Shown here: positions 53,501 through 61,615 of the stretch, one piece after another
Layout: each line of letters starts with the position of its first letter
How positions within the stretch are numbered: the stretch's first letter is position 1
Assembly (NCBI RefSeq): GCF_045207785.1
Contig: NZ_CP108777.1
Coordinates: 1,178,001 to 1,242,000 of the forward strand
DNA: 64,000 nucleotides
Reading direction: 5' to 3'
DNA from: Embleya sp045207785
GTDB lineage: Bacteria > Actinomycetota > Actinomycetes > Streptomycetales > Streptomycetaceae
Translations under genes and position numbers: made by a program
Notes under the pieces: generated by a model
Told to the model about the DNA's origin: nothing
What the model saw: only the letters and a program-made list of their open reading frames with translations
Databases searched by the model: none

Positions 53501-54420
53501 CCCTCGGCAACCACGCGCTCGACCAGCTCGGGCGGGCATGCCTCGCCGCCGAAGATCAACAGCCGGACGTCGAGCAGCGCCTCGGTCGGCCACAGCGCGG
53601 CCAGGGTGGGCACCGTGGACACCACGGTGATCTCCTGCTCCGCGAGCCAGGGCCCGAGGTCGGCGCCGGAGCGCACCCGCGAGCGCGGGACGGTGACCAG
53701 GCACGCGCCGTATCGCCACGCGAGCCACATCTCCTCGCACGACGCGTCGAAGGCGACGGACAGGCCCGCCATCACCCGGTCGCCGGGGCCGATCGGCTCG
53801 TCCTGGAGGAACAGGCCGGCTTCGGCGTCCACGAAGGCGGCGGCGTTGCGGTGGGTGACGGCGACGCCCTTGGGCTTGCCGGTGGAGCCGGAGGTGAAGA
53901 TGATCCAGGCGTCGTCGCTCGGGCCCGGGCGGCCGGGCGGGATCGGCGCGGCGGCGCCCGTACCGTCCGTACCGCCCATGCCGCGCAGGTCGCGGTCGGC
54001 GCCCAGGACGGCGCGCACCCCGGCCTCGCCGAACACCAGGTCCGCGCGCTCGTCCGGGTCCTCGGCGTCCACCGGGACGTAGGCGGCGCCGGCGGCCAGC
54101 ACGGCGAGGATGCAGACGTAGAGGTCGTTGCTGCCGGAGGGCACCCGGATGCCGACGCGGTCCCCGACGCCGATGCCGGCCGCGGCGAGCCTGCGGCGCA
54201 GGGTCTCGACCTCGGCGGCCAGCGCGCGGTAGGTCAGCGTCCGGCGGCCGTCGTCGAGGGCGGGCTCGTTGGGGTGGGCCCGGACGGTGGCGTCCAGGAT
54301 GTCCACGAGCGTGCGGGGTGCGGGGGCCTGGCGGCCCGGATAGACGGCGCGGGCCGCGGTCGGTGTCGCCGCGGTTCCGAGCGGGTCCTCCGCGGCGCGG
54401 AACGGTGTCGTGATGGCCAT
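50512..54420 (-). CDS. Pls/PosA-type nonribosomal peptide synthetase
   Basis: 1302 residues. An adenylation domain (residues ~35-510: FTSGSTGKPKG at ~175-185, FDASCEEMWLAW at 224, YGPTEAT at 314, SGDVVRADAEG at 398, TSGKVDRDAL at 498), a carrier domain with Ser556 in FAIGGNSLAAAR, then a long membrane-associated C-terminal region with repeated hydrophobic pairs and left-handed beta-helix acyltransferase-like segments (GARIGRSAEVVAGSAVTG, GPDVDLHTLPPVTGMLKLGRG). This is the architecture of epsilon-poly-L-lysine synthetase relatives, which polymerise one amino acid. The acidic residue E at the position after FDASC could favour a basic substrate, but this is weak. Confidence 0.88.
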   Translation of the reverse strand: MAITTPFRAAEDPLGTAATPTAARAVYPGRQAPAPRTLVDILDATVRAHPNEPALDDGRRTLTYRALAAEVETLRRRLAAAGIGVGDRVGIRVPSGSNDLYVCILAVLAAGAAYVPVDAEDPDERADLVFGEAGVRAVLGADRDLRGMGGTDGTGAAAPIPPGRPGPSDDAWIIFTSGSTGKPKGVAVTHRNAAAFVDAEAGLFLQDEPIGPGDRVMAGLSVAFDASCEEMWLAWRYGACLVTVPRSRVRSGADLGPWLAEQEITVVSTVPTLAALWPTEALLDVRLLIFGGEACPPELVERVVAEGREVWNTYGPTEATVVACGSLLTGAGPVRIGLPLDGWELAVVDPEGRPVAMGESGELVIGGVGLARYLDPAKDAEKYAPLESMGWPRAYRSGDVVRADAEGLVFVGRGDEQIKLGGRRIELGEIDAALQALPGVAGAAAAVRTVKGGNQLLVGYLVTADGWDRDEAVRRLRAELPAALVPRLAPVAELPTRTSGKVDRDALPWPLADSEDTGPTEQLYGTEAWLAEQWTEVLGLAPDTARDDFFAIGGNSLAAARLTTLLRERYPAAAVADIYQHPTLRKLARRLERSAQDAGAVRVVAPTPARARLAQLLLLVPLFTLTGLRWTVGLLALGNAAAWFGTYPWAPTVSWWWVAAGWVALFSPPGRVAIAAGGARLLLRGLRPGSYPRGGGVHIRLWAAELLADASGATALSGAWLIRYARALGVKVGPDVDLHTLPPVTGMLKLGRGCAVEAEVDLSGHWLDGDRLEIGALKVGAGAIVGTRSTLFPGARIGRSAEVVAGSAVTGNVSPRRRWGGVPAVRLGKVDPARLGERPPRKARWAVLYGASGLLPHALTIVAALPALPILAAFVHPGDGLGAALGGALSALVPAVAAFALAYALSIVLAVRLLSLGLRPGYHPLHGRTGWQAWTVAQLMDLARERLFPLYASLFTPIWLRALGMKVGKGVEASTVLALPSLTTVGDGAFLADDTLIASYELGGGWIRIGEAEIGERAFLGNSGMTAPGRSVPARGLVGVLSATPKKTKKGGSYLGMPPMRLPRSADVADQGLTYDPPARLRWARGLVELCRGVPVLCSAALTVLTLAALAWLAAHSLALAALLSGIVLLGAGALACVVSIAAKWILVGRFRPVEHPLWSGFVWRNELADTFVEVLAVPWLIGAVPGTSLMNLWLRGLGARIGRGVWCESYWLPEADLVTLGDAVSVGRGCVLQTHLFHDRIMRMDTVILREGATLGPRGIVLPGSTVGARSTLGPGSLVMRGESVPEDTSWLGNPIEAWRR

Positions 54421-54873
54421 ACAGTCCTCATCCCTGGCCCCCTCCCTCCGCTGTCGGGGGGCTCCGGGGGAAGTGTCACGTGGCCCCGCTCCATTCCGGT
54501 GGGTCGCTTCTCAAGCGGGGCAACCCGATCGACAGTAACTCCGTTCGACCCACTTCGACGACCGACGATTCGATCAACTGGCTCTGGAATAACGGGATCT
54601 GATGCTCCGTCAGATTATATTTGACGCCCCGTCAGTTCTGACGAGCCCCTGAAACAACGGCTCTTGACGGACCGTCAGTCCAGAACCACGATTACGCGAG
54701 CCACCCACGCCACTGTGACCCACGCAACACCGTAGACCCCTCCCGAATCCCCCGCCCGACATGCTCCGCCGCACGGATGACGCCCGAAAGGGCGACCCCA
54801 CACCCGTTCGGGCGCATCCCGGACGGCACCGTATGGCGCCACGATCGTGCGGGCCGCGCGGTGAGCTCTTCGG
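54421..54873 (-). promoter_or_regulatory. NRPS promoter region with TGACG operator cluster
   Basis: The 450-bp gap contains no gene. On the minus strand a perfect TATAAT lies at 54614-54619, ~190 bp before the NRPS start. Around it are six TGACG/CGTCA half-sites: 54607-54612, 54622-54626, 54630-54634, 54639-54643, 54665-54670 and 54672-54677. The last two form TGACGG-A-CCGTCA and the middle pair TGACG-CCC-CGTCA. This density is typical of tight control by a dimeric (for example TetR-type) repressor; no such regulator gene adjoins it. Confidence 0.65.
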
Positions 54874-55797
54874 TCACTCCGCGTCCGGACGAACCTGCTG
54901 CGTTTCGCGAAGGACCGCCCAGGCGTCCGCCACGGGGCCCACGTGCCCGAGCTTGTCGGGGTTGCTCACCGTGCGGATCGCCTGGATCCGCCCGTCGAGG
55001 ATGTCGAGTGTCCAGGTGTTGACGACCTTGCCGTCCCGGTCGCGGAAGATCGCGCCCGGTTGGCCGTTCATTTGCCGCGGCTCCACGACGCCGCCGATCC
55101 GGACGAACGGCGGGAGGAAGGCGGCGAGCACCAGGGACACGTGCTCGGCGCCGAAGAAGCCCCTGGCCCACTGCGGGGCCTTGCCGCCGCTGTCCGCGAT
55201 CATCGACACGTCGGCGGCGAGGAGTTCCCGCAGCCCGTCGACGTTCCCCTCCCGGAAGGCGTCGAAGAATCGCTCGGCGAGCTCCTCGCGCTCCTTCCGG
55301 TCGGCCTCGAACCGGGGCCGGCCGGCATCCATGTGGCGGCGCGCCCGCACCGCGAGCTGGCGGCACGCCGCCTCCGACCTGCCCACCGCCGAGGCGATCT
55401 CCGGGAAGCCGAAGGCGAACACCTCCCGCAGCACGAAGACCGCCCGCTCCAGCGGGCTGAGCCGCTCCAGCAGCAACAGAGATGCCATCGACAGCGAGTC
55501 GGCCAGCTCCGCCGATTGCTCCGGGTCCTCGTAGGGGTCGGTCAGCAGCGGCTCGGGAAACCACGGCCCGACGTACTCCTCCCGCCGCACGCGACCCGAC
55601 CGCAGCACGTCGATCGAGACCCGGGTCACCACGGCCGACAGGAACGCCCTGGTCGACGCGGGCCGGGCCGAGGAGAGCTCGTAGCGCAGCCAGGTGTCCT
55701 GGACCGCGTCCTCGGCCTCGCTCACACTGCCGAGGATGCGGTACGCGATCGAGAACAGCAGCGGCCGCAGTTGTTCGAACTCCTCGACCCGGGTCAC
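54874..55797 (-). CDS. ECF41-type RNA polymerase sigma factor
   Basis: 307 residues, with sigma region 2 (LLFSIAYRILGSVSEAEDAVQDTWLRY) and region 4 (LSPLERAVFVLREVFAFGFPEIASAVGRSEAACRQLAVRAR). It has the group-41 hallmarks: WFPEPL in the linker (79-84), a SnoaL-like C-terminal domain with DSGGK (202-206) and NPDKL (279-283). That domain modulates its own activity without an anti-sigma factor. GTG start overlapping the epimerase stop. The promoter upstream of the epimerase fits its recognition sequence, so autoregulation is likely. Confidence 0.93.
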   Translation of the reverse strand: MTRVEEFEQLRPLLFSIAYRILGSVSEAEDAVQDTWLRYELSSARPASTRAFLSAVVTRVSIDVLRSGRVRREEYVGPWFPEPLLTDPYEDPEQSAELADSLSMASLLLLERLSPLERAVFVLREVFAFGFPEIASAVGRSEAACRQLAVRARRHMDAGRPRFEADRKEREELAERFFDAFREGNVDGLRELLAADVSMIADSGGKAPQWARGFFGAEHVSLVLAAFLPPFVRIGGVVEPRQMNGQPGAIFRDRDGKVVNTWTLDILDGRIQAIRTVSNPDKLGHVGPVADAWAVLRETQQVRPDAE

Positions 55798-56726
55798 GCC
55801 AGCCCCTCCTTGAAGCCCTGGCGCCACGACGGATAGCGCAGCTCCCAGCCGAGTTCCCGCTTGGCCTTGGCGTTGGCGAAGCCGCGCCCCTCGGTCATCA
55901 TCGTCACCACCACATCCCCGGCCAGCAGCCGGGCCAGCCACACCGGGACCCGCATCGGCCGCTTCGCCCCCGCGCACGCCGCCAGATAGGGCAACCACTC
56001 GCTCTCCGGGGCCGGTTCGTCGTCGACGATGTTGAACACGCCCGTCGACTTCTGCTCGACGGCCAGGACGGTGGCGCTCGCCGCGTCGTCGAGATGCACC
56101 CACGACGCGTAGCCGGTGCCGCCCCCGACCAACGGGAACTGCCGCTTGCGCACGAGCACGAGTTGGTCGTCGGTGGCGCCCGGACCGTAGAACGCGCCGT
56201 ACCGCATCACCGCGCCGCCGGCCGCCGAGACCACGTCCTCGACGTGGCGGAGCGCCTCCATCGCCGGGTGCGCCGCCGTCCCCTCGTGCAGGTCGAGCGG
56301 GTCCTCCTCCGTCTTCACCCATCCGCCCTCGCGGATGCCGTTCCAGTTGGCGTAACCCTGCGCGACGAAGTGCGATACGCCGGTCGCCTCGGCCGCGGCC
56401 AGCAGGTGATCCGTCCCCTCGGTGCGCAGCCGGATGGTCGGCACGGACCACCGGTCGAAGTGCTTCAGGTCGGGCTTGCCGGCGTGCGCCATGCTGATCC
56501 CGGTCATCTGGTGCACGATCACATCCGGCCGGGCCGAGGCCACCGCCTCACCGACCGATGCCGCGTCCAGCCCGTCCATCACGACGCCGTCCGCGCCCAG
56601 TTGCGCCACCACACCGAGCTTGGCCGCGCTCGTCGTCGTAGCCGTCACCTGGTGGCCACGGGCCACCAGCTGCGGCACCAGCCGCCGCCCGAGAACCCCG
56701 GTCCCACCTGCCACGAACACCCGCAT
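55794..56726 (-). CDS. NAD(P)-dependent epimerase/dehydratase of the ECF41 partner type
   Basis: 310 residues, extended SDR: MRVFVAGGTGVLGRRLVPQLVARGHQV (GxxGxxG), VIVHQMTG, MRYGAFYGPGATDD (YxxxK equivalent is not distinct) and FNIVDDEPAP. ECF41 sigma genes are usually linked to a carboxymuconolactone decarboxylase, oxidoreductase or epimerase, and this gene fits that rule. It is the first gene of the operon. ATG 56726 is chosen; an upstream ATG at 56738 is possible. Confidence 0.9.
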   Translation of the reverse strand: MRVFVAGGTGVLGRRLVPQLVARGHQVTATTTSAAKLGVVAQLGADGVVMDGLDAASVGEAVASARPDVIVHQMTGISMAHAGKPDLKHFDRWSVPTIRLRTEGTDHLLAAAEATGVSHFVAQGYANWNGIREGGWVKTEEDPLDLHEGTAAHPAMEALRHVEDVVSAAGGAVMRYGAFYGPGATDDQLVLVRKRQFPLVGGGTGYASWVHLDDAASATVLAVEQKSTGVFNIVDDEPAPESEWLPYLAACAGAKRPMRVPVWLARLLAGDVVVTMMTEGRGFANAKAKRELGWELRYPSWRQGFKEGLA

Positions 56727-56768
56727 GACCATCACCATCCCGATTCCGGAGTCAGTGTCCGAGAATGA

Positions 56769-56795
56769 GACGAGACAGCCCCGCCGCCTGTGACA
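56769..56795 (-). promoter_or_regulatory. ECF41-type promoter
   Basis: On the minus strand TGTCACA (56795-56789), then exactly 16 bp, then CGTC (56772-56769). This agrees with the known ECF41 signature TGTCACA-N16-CGTC. It sits ~30-45 bp upstream of the epimerase start, and it should be used by the sigma factor encoded by the second gene of this operon. Confidence 0.85.
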
Positions 56796-56973
56796 TCGGA
56801 GCACCGGTGGTTGGACGGGGCGGACACTTGCCGCCGGTTCACGGCGCGGTGCAACCGCTCGGCACGCGGCCCATGTACGCGTCGCGGTCGACCGCGCCGG
56901 GCGCGAGGTCGAGCCGGGTGTCGGGTTGCCCCCTGCTGATCGACGTGGGCTGCTCGTTGCCGCGGGTCGATGC

Positions 56974-57501
56974 TCAGTTCGCCGGGGCGGTGAGGTCCTT
57001 CGCGTACCAGATCTCGGCGTACGCGCCCGTGTTGTAGGCGGGGATCTCGGCATAGCCGTTGCGCGTGTACAGCGCACGGGCCTCGACCAGGTCCAGGCGC
57101 GTGTCGAGCACGATGCGCTCCGCGCCCAGTGCGCGGGCTGCCTCGTCCACGGCGGCCATCAGCTGCCGGCCGCCACCGGTACCGCGCAGGTCGGGGCGGA
57201 CGAACACGCGGCACAGCTCGGCCGTCCGCGCGTCCAGCACCCGCAGCCCCGCGCAGGCCGCCGGCTCGCCGCCGTACGTCCCGATCAGGAACGCGCCCGT
57301 GGGCGCGGCGAGATCGTCGCTCGGCGCGGCGGCCAGACCGTCCTCGATCTCGGCCGGCGTGGAGTCGCGACCCTCGTGCAGCCGGTAGTACCGGTCGCTC
57401 ACCTCGACGAAGTACGCGCGCAGCAGGGCGAGCGCGTCGGCCGAACCGACGGGCGCCGGCGCGATCGTCCAGGTCTGGTGGGTCCGGGTGGCAGTGGACA
57501 T
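56974..57501 (-). CDS. GNAT-family acetyltransferase
   Basis: 175 residues, GNAT fold. Motif A is CRVFVRPDLRGTGGGRQLMAAVDEAARALGAERIVLDTRLDLVEARALYTRNGYAEI, with the acetyl-CoA pyrophosphate loop RGTGGG. ATG 57501 was taken (MSTATRTHQTW) instead of the one three codons upstream. Substrate unknown. Confidence 0.88.
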   Translation of the reverse strand: MSTATRTHQTWTIAPAPVGSADALALLRAYFVEVSDRYYRLHEGRDSTPAEIEDGLAAAPSDDLAAPTGAFLIGTYGGEPAACAGLRVLDARTAELCRVFVRPDLRGTGGGRQLMAAVDEAARALGAERIVLDTRLDLVEARALYTRNGYAEIPAYNTGAYAEIWYAKDLTAPAN

Positions 57502-57610
57502 GGCCGGCATTGTTCCGCACCCGTCTCGACGCCGGGCGAGCGGGGTGGGACGGACGCAACGCCGGCGCCGGCGCCGACGACTGCGGATACCGCGGATGTC
57601 GCGGCGACCG

Positions 57611-58237
57611 TCAGGAAGTGGCGGACGGCTCCCGCCGCAGACCCACGTAGCTCCAACTCACGCCCTGCCGGCCGTGCGGATCCTGACGGGCACTGAGGTG
57701 CGTGGCGGTCAGGCCGTGCTCGCGGGCGAGTTCGACGGTCTCGTGTGCCGTGACGTCGAACATCCGCCGTCCCGCCGGCACCGGGCCGTGCCGCAGCGAC
57801 AGGACCACGCACCCCTCGGGGGCGAGCAGGCCGGCGACGGTCCCCATGGACCGGGCCCGCTGCCGCTCGTCGAGGTGCATCCACACCGCCGTCAGCAGGA
57901 TCAGGTCGAAGTGCCCACCGTGATCACGCAGCACCGCCAGCTCGGGCAGCGCGTCGTCGACCCACTCGATGTCCGTGCCGGCGTGCGTCCACCGTCCCAG
58001 GGACCGAAGTTCCGCGGTGGGCTCGGCCGCGACCACCCGATGGCCGAGGGCCACCAGCGCGGCGGCGTCGCGGCCGCTGCCGGCGCCTATGTCCAGGATC
58101 GCGGACGGGTGCGTGGGGAACAGGTGCAGCACATCGCGATGGACATCGGCGAAGGACACGCTCTCGTACTGCTCGACGAGGTCGGCGGCGGCTTCGCCGT
58201 ATCCGGCGGTACTGGCGAGCATCATCGGATCGGTCAC
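57611..58237 (-). CDS. Class I SAM-dependent methyltransferase
   Basis: 208 residues from GTG. Motif I is ILDIGAGSGRDAAALVALGHRVVAAEP, then WVDDALPELAVL, FDLILLTAVWMHLDE and GLLAPEGCVVLSLRHG. It is a small-molecule methyltransferase of the Methyltransf_25/12 group. No substrate hint is seen in the neighbours. Confidence 0.87.
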   Translation of the reverse strand: MTDPMMLASTAGYGEAAADLVEQYESVSFADVHRDVLHLFPTHPSAILDIGAGSGRDAAALVALGHRVVAAEPTAELRSLGRWTHAGTDIEWVDDALPELAVLRDHGGHFDLILLTAVWMHLDERQRARSMGTVAGLLAPEGCVVLSLRHGPVPAGRRMFDVTAHETVELAREHGLTATHLSARQDPHGRQGVSWSYVGLRREPSATS

Positions 58238-58398
58238 GCGTTCAGCCTAGTGCTGTGACGCGCCCTGCCCGGCCGCCGGCGGCAAGCCCCGTGAGCGGTC
58301 CACGAACCTCCGGGGCGGCGCGGCGCGAGACTTCGCGTGTGCGAGATCATCCACCCCGCAGCGCGGGTCCGGACCACGGACCCGCGCCGCGGTTCGCG

Positions 58399-59835
58399 CT
58401 ACCAGCTCTCCGGCAGCGGTTTGCCCTCCGCGTAGCCGGCCGGGCTCTGGATGCCCAGGACCGCGCGTTCGTGGAACTCGGCCAGGCTGCGCGCCCCCGC
58501 GTACGTGCACGCGCTGCGCACCCCCGCGCCGATCGAGTCCACCAGGTCCTCGACGCCGGGGCGGGCCGGGTCCAGATACATCCGCGAGGACGAGATGCCC
58601 TCCTCGAACAGCGACTTGCGGGCCCGGTCGAAGGCCGACTCGGAGGCCGTGCGCAGCCGGACCGCCCGCGCCGAGGCCATCCCGAAGCTCTCCTTGTACA
58701 ACCGGCCGTCGCTGTCGCGATACGCGTCGCCCGGCGACTCGTACGTGGCCGCGAACCACGAGCCGACCATCACGTTCGACGCCCCCGCGGCCAGCGCGAG
58801 CGCGACGTCGCGCGGATGCCGTACCCCGCCGTCCGCCCACACGTGCCTGCCCAACCGGGCCGCCTCGGCCGCACACTCGGCGACCGCCGAGAACTGCGGC
58901 CGGCCGACACCGGTCATCATCCGGGTCGTGCACATCGCGCCCGGCCCCACGCCGACCTTCACGATGTCGGCCCCCGCCTCCACCAGGTCGCGCACGCCCT
59001 CCACGGTCACCACGTTGCCGGCCACCACCGGAATGGGCGGGTCGAGCGCCCGGACCGCGCGCAGCGCCGCGAGCATCTGCTCCTGATGGCCGTGCGCGGT
59101 GTCCAGGACGAGGGTGTCGACGCCCGCCTCGATCAGCCCCTCCGCCTTGTGCGCCGCGTCGGCGCCGATGCCGATCGCGGCGGCCACCCGCAGCCGGCCC
59201 TCGGCGTCGACGGCCGGCGTGTACAGCGTCGAACGCAGCGCGCCCGTCCGGGTGAAGACGGCGACCAGCCGACCCTCGCCGTCCACGATCGGCGCGAGCT
59301 TGTGCCGCCCCTCGTACAGCCGGTCGAACGCCTCGCGCGGGTCCACCCCGTCCGGCAGCGTGAGCAACTCCGTGGACATCACCCGCGCGAGCTGCGCGAA
59401 GCGGTCGACGCCCAGGCAGTCCGCCTCGGCCACGATCCCGATCGGACGCCCGCCCTCGGTCACCACGACCCCGCCGTGCGCCCGCTTGGGCAGCAGGTTC
59501 ATCGCCTCGCCGACGGTGTCGGTCGGCGCCATCGTGATCGGCGTGTCGTAGACCAGGTGGCGCTGCTTGACCCAGGAGGTCACCTCGGCGACCACGTCGA
59601 CCGGGATGTCCTGCGGGATGACGGCGAGGCCGCCGCGCCGGGCGATGGTCTCGGCCATCCGTCGCCCGGCCACGGCGGTCATGTTCGCCACCACCACGGG
59701 GATCGTGGTGCCCGTCCCGTCGGAGGTGGTGAGGTCCACCTCGAGGCGGGAACCCACGTTGGAACGCGACGGTACGAGGAAGACGTCGCTGTACGTCAGG
59801 TCGTGCGGCGGTACCTGCTCGTGGAGGAATCTCAT
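58399..59835 (-). CDS. guaB1: GuaB1-type IMP dehydrogenase-related protein / GMP reductase
   Basis: 478 residues, IMPDH/GMPR barrel with two CBS domains inserted (residues ~95-215). Catalytic loop VGVGPGAMCTTRMMTGVGRPQFSA carries the Cys, the phosphate site is VWADGGVRHPRDVALALAAGASNVMVGSWFA. The N-terminal MRFLHEQVPPHDLTYSDVFLVPSRSNVGSR is typical of the GuaB1 group, which has GMP reductase activity in actinobacteria. MRFLHE (59835) is the natural start. Confidence 0.92.
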   Translation of the reverse strand: MRFLHEQVPPHDLTYSDVFLVPSRSNVGSRLEVDLTTSDGTGTTIPVVVANMTAVAGRRMAETIARRGGLAVIPQDIPVDVVAEVTSWVKQRHLVYDTPITMAPTDTVGEAMNLLPKRAHGGVVVTEGGRPIGIVAEADCLGVDRFAQLARVMSTELLTLPDGVDPREAFDRLYEGRHKLAPIVDGEGRLVAVFTRTGALRSTLYTPAVDAEGRLRVAAAIGIGADAAHKAEGLIEAGVDTLVLDTAHGHQEQMLAALRAVRALDPPIPVVAGNVVTVEGVRDLVEAGADIVKVGVGPGAMCTTRMMTGVGRPQFSAVAECAAEAARLGRHVWADGGVRHPRDVALALAAGASNVMVGSWFAATYESPGDAYRDSDGRLYKESFGMASARAVRLRTASESAFDRARKSLFEEGISSSRMYLDPARPGVEDLVDSIGAGVRSACTYAGARSLAEFHERAVLGIQSPAGYAEGKPLPESW

Positions 59836-59918
59836 GCCGCGGAACGTACCCACCCAAGGCCCGACTACCGACTCGTTGCCCTCGCTCGCCAGGGCAAGTC
59901 ACAGCGTCCCGGCGTCCT

Positions 59919-60100
59919 GACGATCAGGTCGGCCGGGTCCCCGCCGCCGAAGTGCTGCTGCCCGGTGACGAGGTCGCCGTCGCGGACGGCGAAGCCCTGC
60001 CGCGCGAATGGGCCGACTCCCGGAAGCCGTCCGCCCGGCGTACCGGAACGCCTGGCGCCCCGCCTACCTCGATATGGACCTGTGGGTCGCCGCAGACTGA
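59919..60100 (+). pseudogene. Frameshifted gene remnant of unknown family
   Basis: One frame reads VGRVPAAEVLLPGDEVAVADGEALPREWADS; then the sense continues in the next frame as PEAVRPAYRNAWRPAYLDMDLWVAAD before a stop at 60098-60100. Both pieces have natural composition, so a single-base shift near 60020 is likely. The start is missing. I do not recognise the family. Confidence 0.4.
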
Positions 60101-60146
60101 CGAATCGCCGGACGAGCACCGCATGCGCCGAGTCGACGTGGCGGCG

Positions 60147-60181
60147 AGTCCCCCGCGGCCGGCGAGCGGTCGCGGGGGACT
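60147..60181. terminator. Stem-loop, probable bidirectional terminator
   Basis: An 11-bp perfect stem, AGTCCCCCGCG paired with CGCGGGGGACT, with a 13-nt loop. It lies ~25 bp downstream of the epoxide hydrolase stop and just after the remnant. There is no long U-run. Confidence 0.7.
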
Positions 60182-60205
60182 TCCGTGCCGGGAAGGCTGG
60201 TCGGG

Positions 60206-61360
60206 TCAGCTCTCGGCGCGCAACGGGCGGAAGAACGCCCGTAGTTCGGCCGCGACCCGATCGGGTTCCTCGTGCGCCATGAAGTGCCCGCCGCGTTCCG
60301 GGGTGCTCCAGTGCCGCAGGTCGATGAACATGCGTTCGGCCAGGCTGCGGGGGTAGCCGCGGTAGGCCGGTTCGTTGCTCAAGGTGATCGCCCCGGGCAC
60401 GGTGATGGGCGGGACCGGCTCGTTCCGCGGGTAGTCGTAGTACTGACGGAAGGACGAACCGATGCTGCCGGTGGCCCAGTACAGGGTCGCGATCGTCAGG
60501 AGCGTGTCCTTGTCCCAGCGGGTCTCCAGATCGCCGGCGCAGTCGCTCCAGTCCCGATACTTGTCGGCGATCCAGGCGACGAGCCCCGCCGGGGAGTCCG
60601 CCAGCGCGGCGGCGATCGTGTCCGGCCGGGTGCACATGATCTCGCTGTAGCCCTGGTCCTCGGCGTCGTACGCGGCGAGGGCGTCGAGGTAGGTCTGTTC
60701 CTCGGCGGTCGGCGGCTGCGCCCGGAAGTCGCCGGCCAAGACCGCGGAGGTGATGTGCACGCCGGCGACCTCGCCCGGGTACAGGGCGCCGAGCCACTGC
60801 GTCACGCCACCGCCGATGTCCCCGCCGAAGGCGCCGAAGCGCCGGTGGCCCAGGGTCTCGGTCATCAGCTCGTGCCAGGTCTCGGCGACTCCTCTGCGGG
60901 TGAACGGCCCCTTGGGCAACTCGGAGTACAGGAATCCGGGCAGCGAGGGGACGACCACGTCGAAGGCGTCGACCGGATCGCCGCCGTGGGCGGCCGGGTC
61001 GGCCAGTCGCCCGGCGACCCGGAGCATCTCCACGAAGCTGCTCGGCCAGCCGTGCGTGAGGACCAGCGGCAGCGGCGCGGGTGTGCCCTCGGCCCGCTTG
61101 CCGCGGATGTGCACGAAGTGCACGCGACTGCCGCCCACTTCGGCGAGGTAGTGCGGATACGCGTTGAGCGCCGTCTCGGCCGCGCGCCAGTCGAACCCGT
61201 CGGCCCAGTAGGCGACGAGTTCGCGCAGGTAAGTGGGATCGACGCCGGCGGCCCAGTGGGTGGGGTCGGAGGCGGCGGTGAAGAGGGTGCGGCGCAGGCG
61301 GGTCCGCAGGTCGTTCAGGACGTCGTCGGACACGGAGATCCGGAAGGGTGTGGCGGTCAT
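60206..61360 (-). CDS. Epoxide hydrolase family alpha/beta hydrolase
   Basis: 384 residues. It has the N-terminal EHN domain (MTATPFRISVSDDVLNDLRTRLRRTLF), oxyanion LTHGWPSSFVEM, nucleophile Asp in FGAFGGDIGGGVTQWLG, and catalytic His in GGHFMAHEEPDRVAAELRAFF. This is the microsomal-type (EHN) bacterial epoxide hydrolase family, converting epoxides to diols. It is preceded by a short leader ORF. Confidence 0.9.
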   Translation of the reverse strand: MTATPFRISVSDDVLNDLRTRLRRTLFTAASDPTHWAAGVDPTYLRELVAYWADGFDWRAAETALNAYPHYLAEVGGSRVHFVHIRGKRAEGTPAPLPLVLTHGWPSSFVEMLRVAGRLADPAAHGGDPVDAFDVVVPSLPGFLYSELPKGPFTRRGVAETWHELMTETLGHRRFGAFGGDIGGGVTQWLGALYPGEVAGVHITSAVLAGDFRAQPPTAEEQTYLDALAAYDAEDQGYSEIMCTRPDTIAAALADSPAGLVAWIADKYRDWSDCAGDLETRWDKDTLLTIATLYWATGSIGSSFRQYYDYPRNEPVPPITVPGAITLSNEPAYRGYPRSLAERMFIDLRHWSTPERGGHFMAHEEPDRVAAELRAFFRPLRAES

Positions 61361-61411
61361 GATTCCTTCACGCGGGAATGCTCTTGCGAGCGGGCGCTCC
61401 CGAACCGCCGG

Positions 61412-61480
61412 TCAGCCGGACGCGGCGACCGGGAGGGCCCTGATGAAACGAACACGGGCATGTGCCATGGGGATTGTCAT
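61412..61480 (-). CDS. Candidate 22-residue leader peptide
   Basis: ATG ACA ATC opens MTIPMAHARVRFIRALPVAASG. An exact AGGAGG lies 8 nt upstream (61494-61489), the strongest ribosome-binding site in the area. It ends 51 bp before the epoxide hydrolase start on the same strand. It may be a regulatory leader or a small protein; the amino-acid sequence is Arg/Ala-rich. Confidence 0.5.
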   Translation of the reverse strand: MTIPMAHARVRFIRALPVAASG

Positions 61481-61615
61481 CGGGCTCACCTCCTGGTGTG
61501 TCGTGCGTCGCGGGTCACTCTACACACCCATGGGCGCGGTGCGGGCTCCCCGCCGGGTGGGCGCGGGACGGGCGTGTAACGCGCCCGAGACGCGCCGCCG
61601 GCGGGGAGCCCCACT

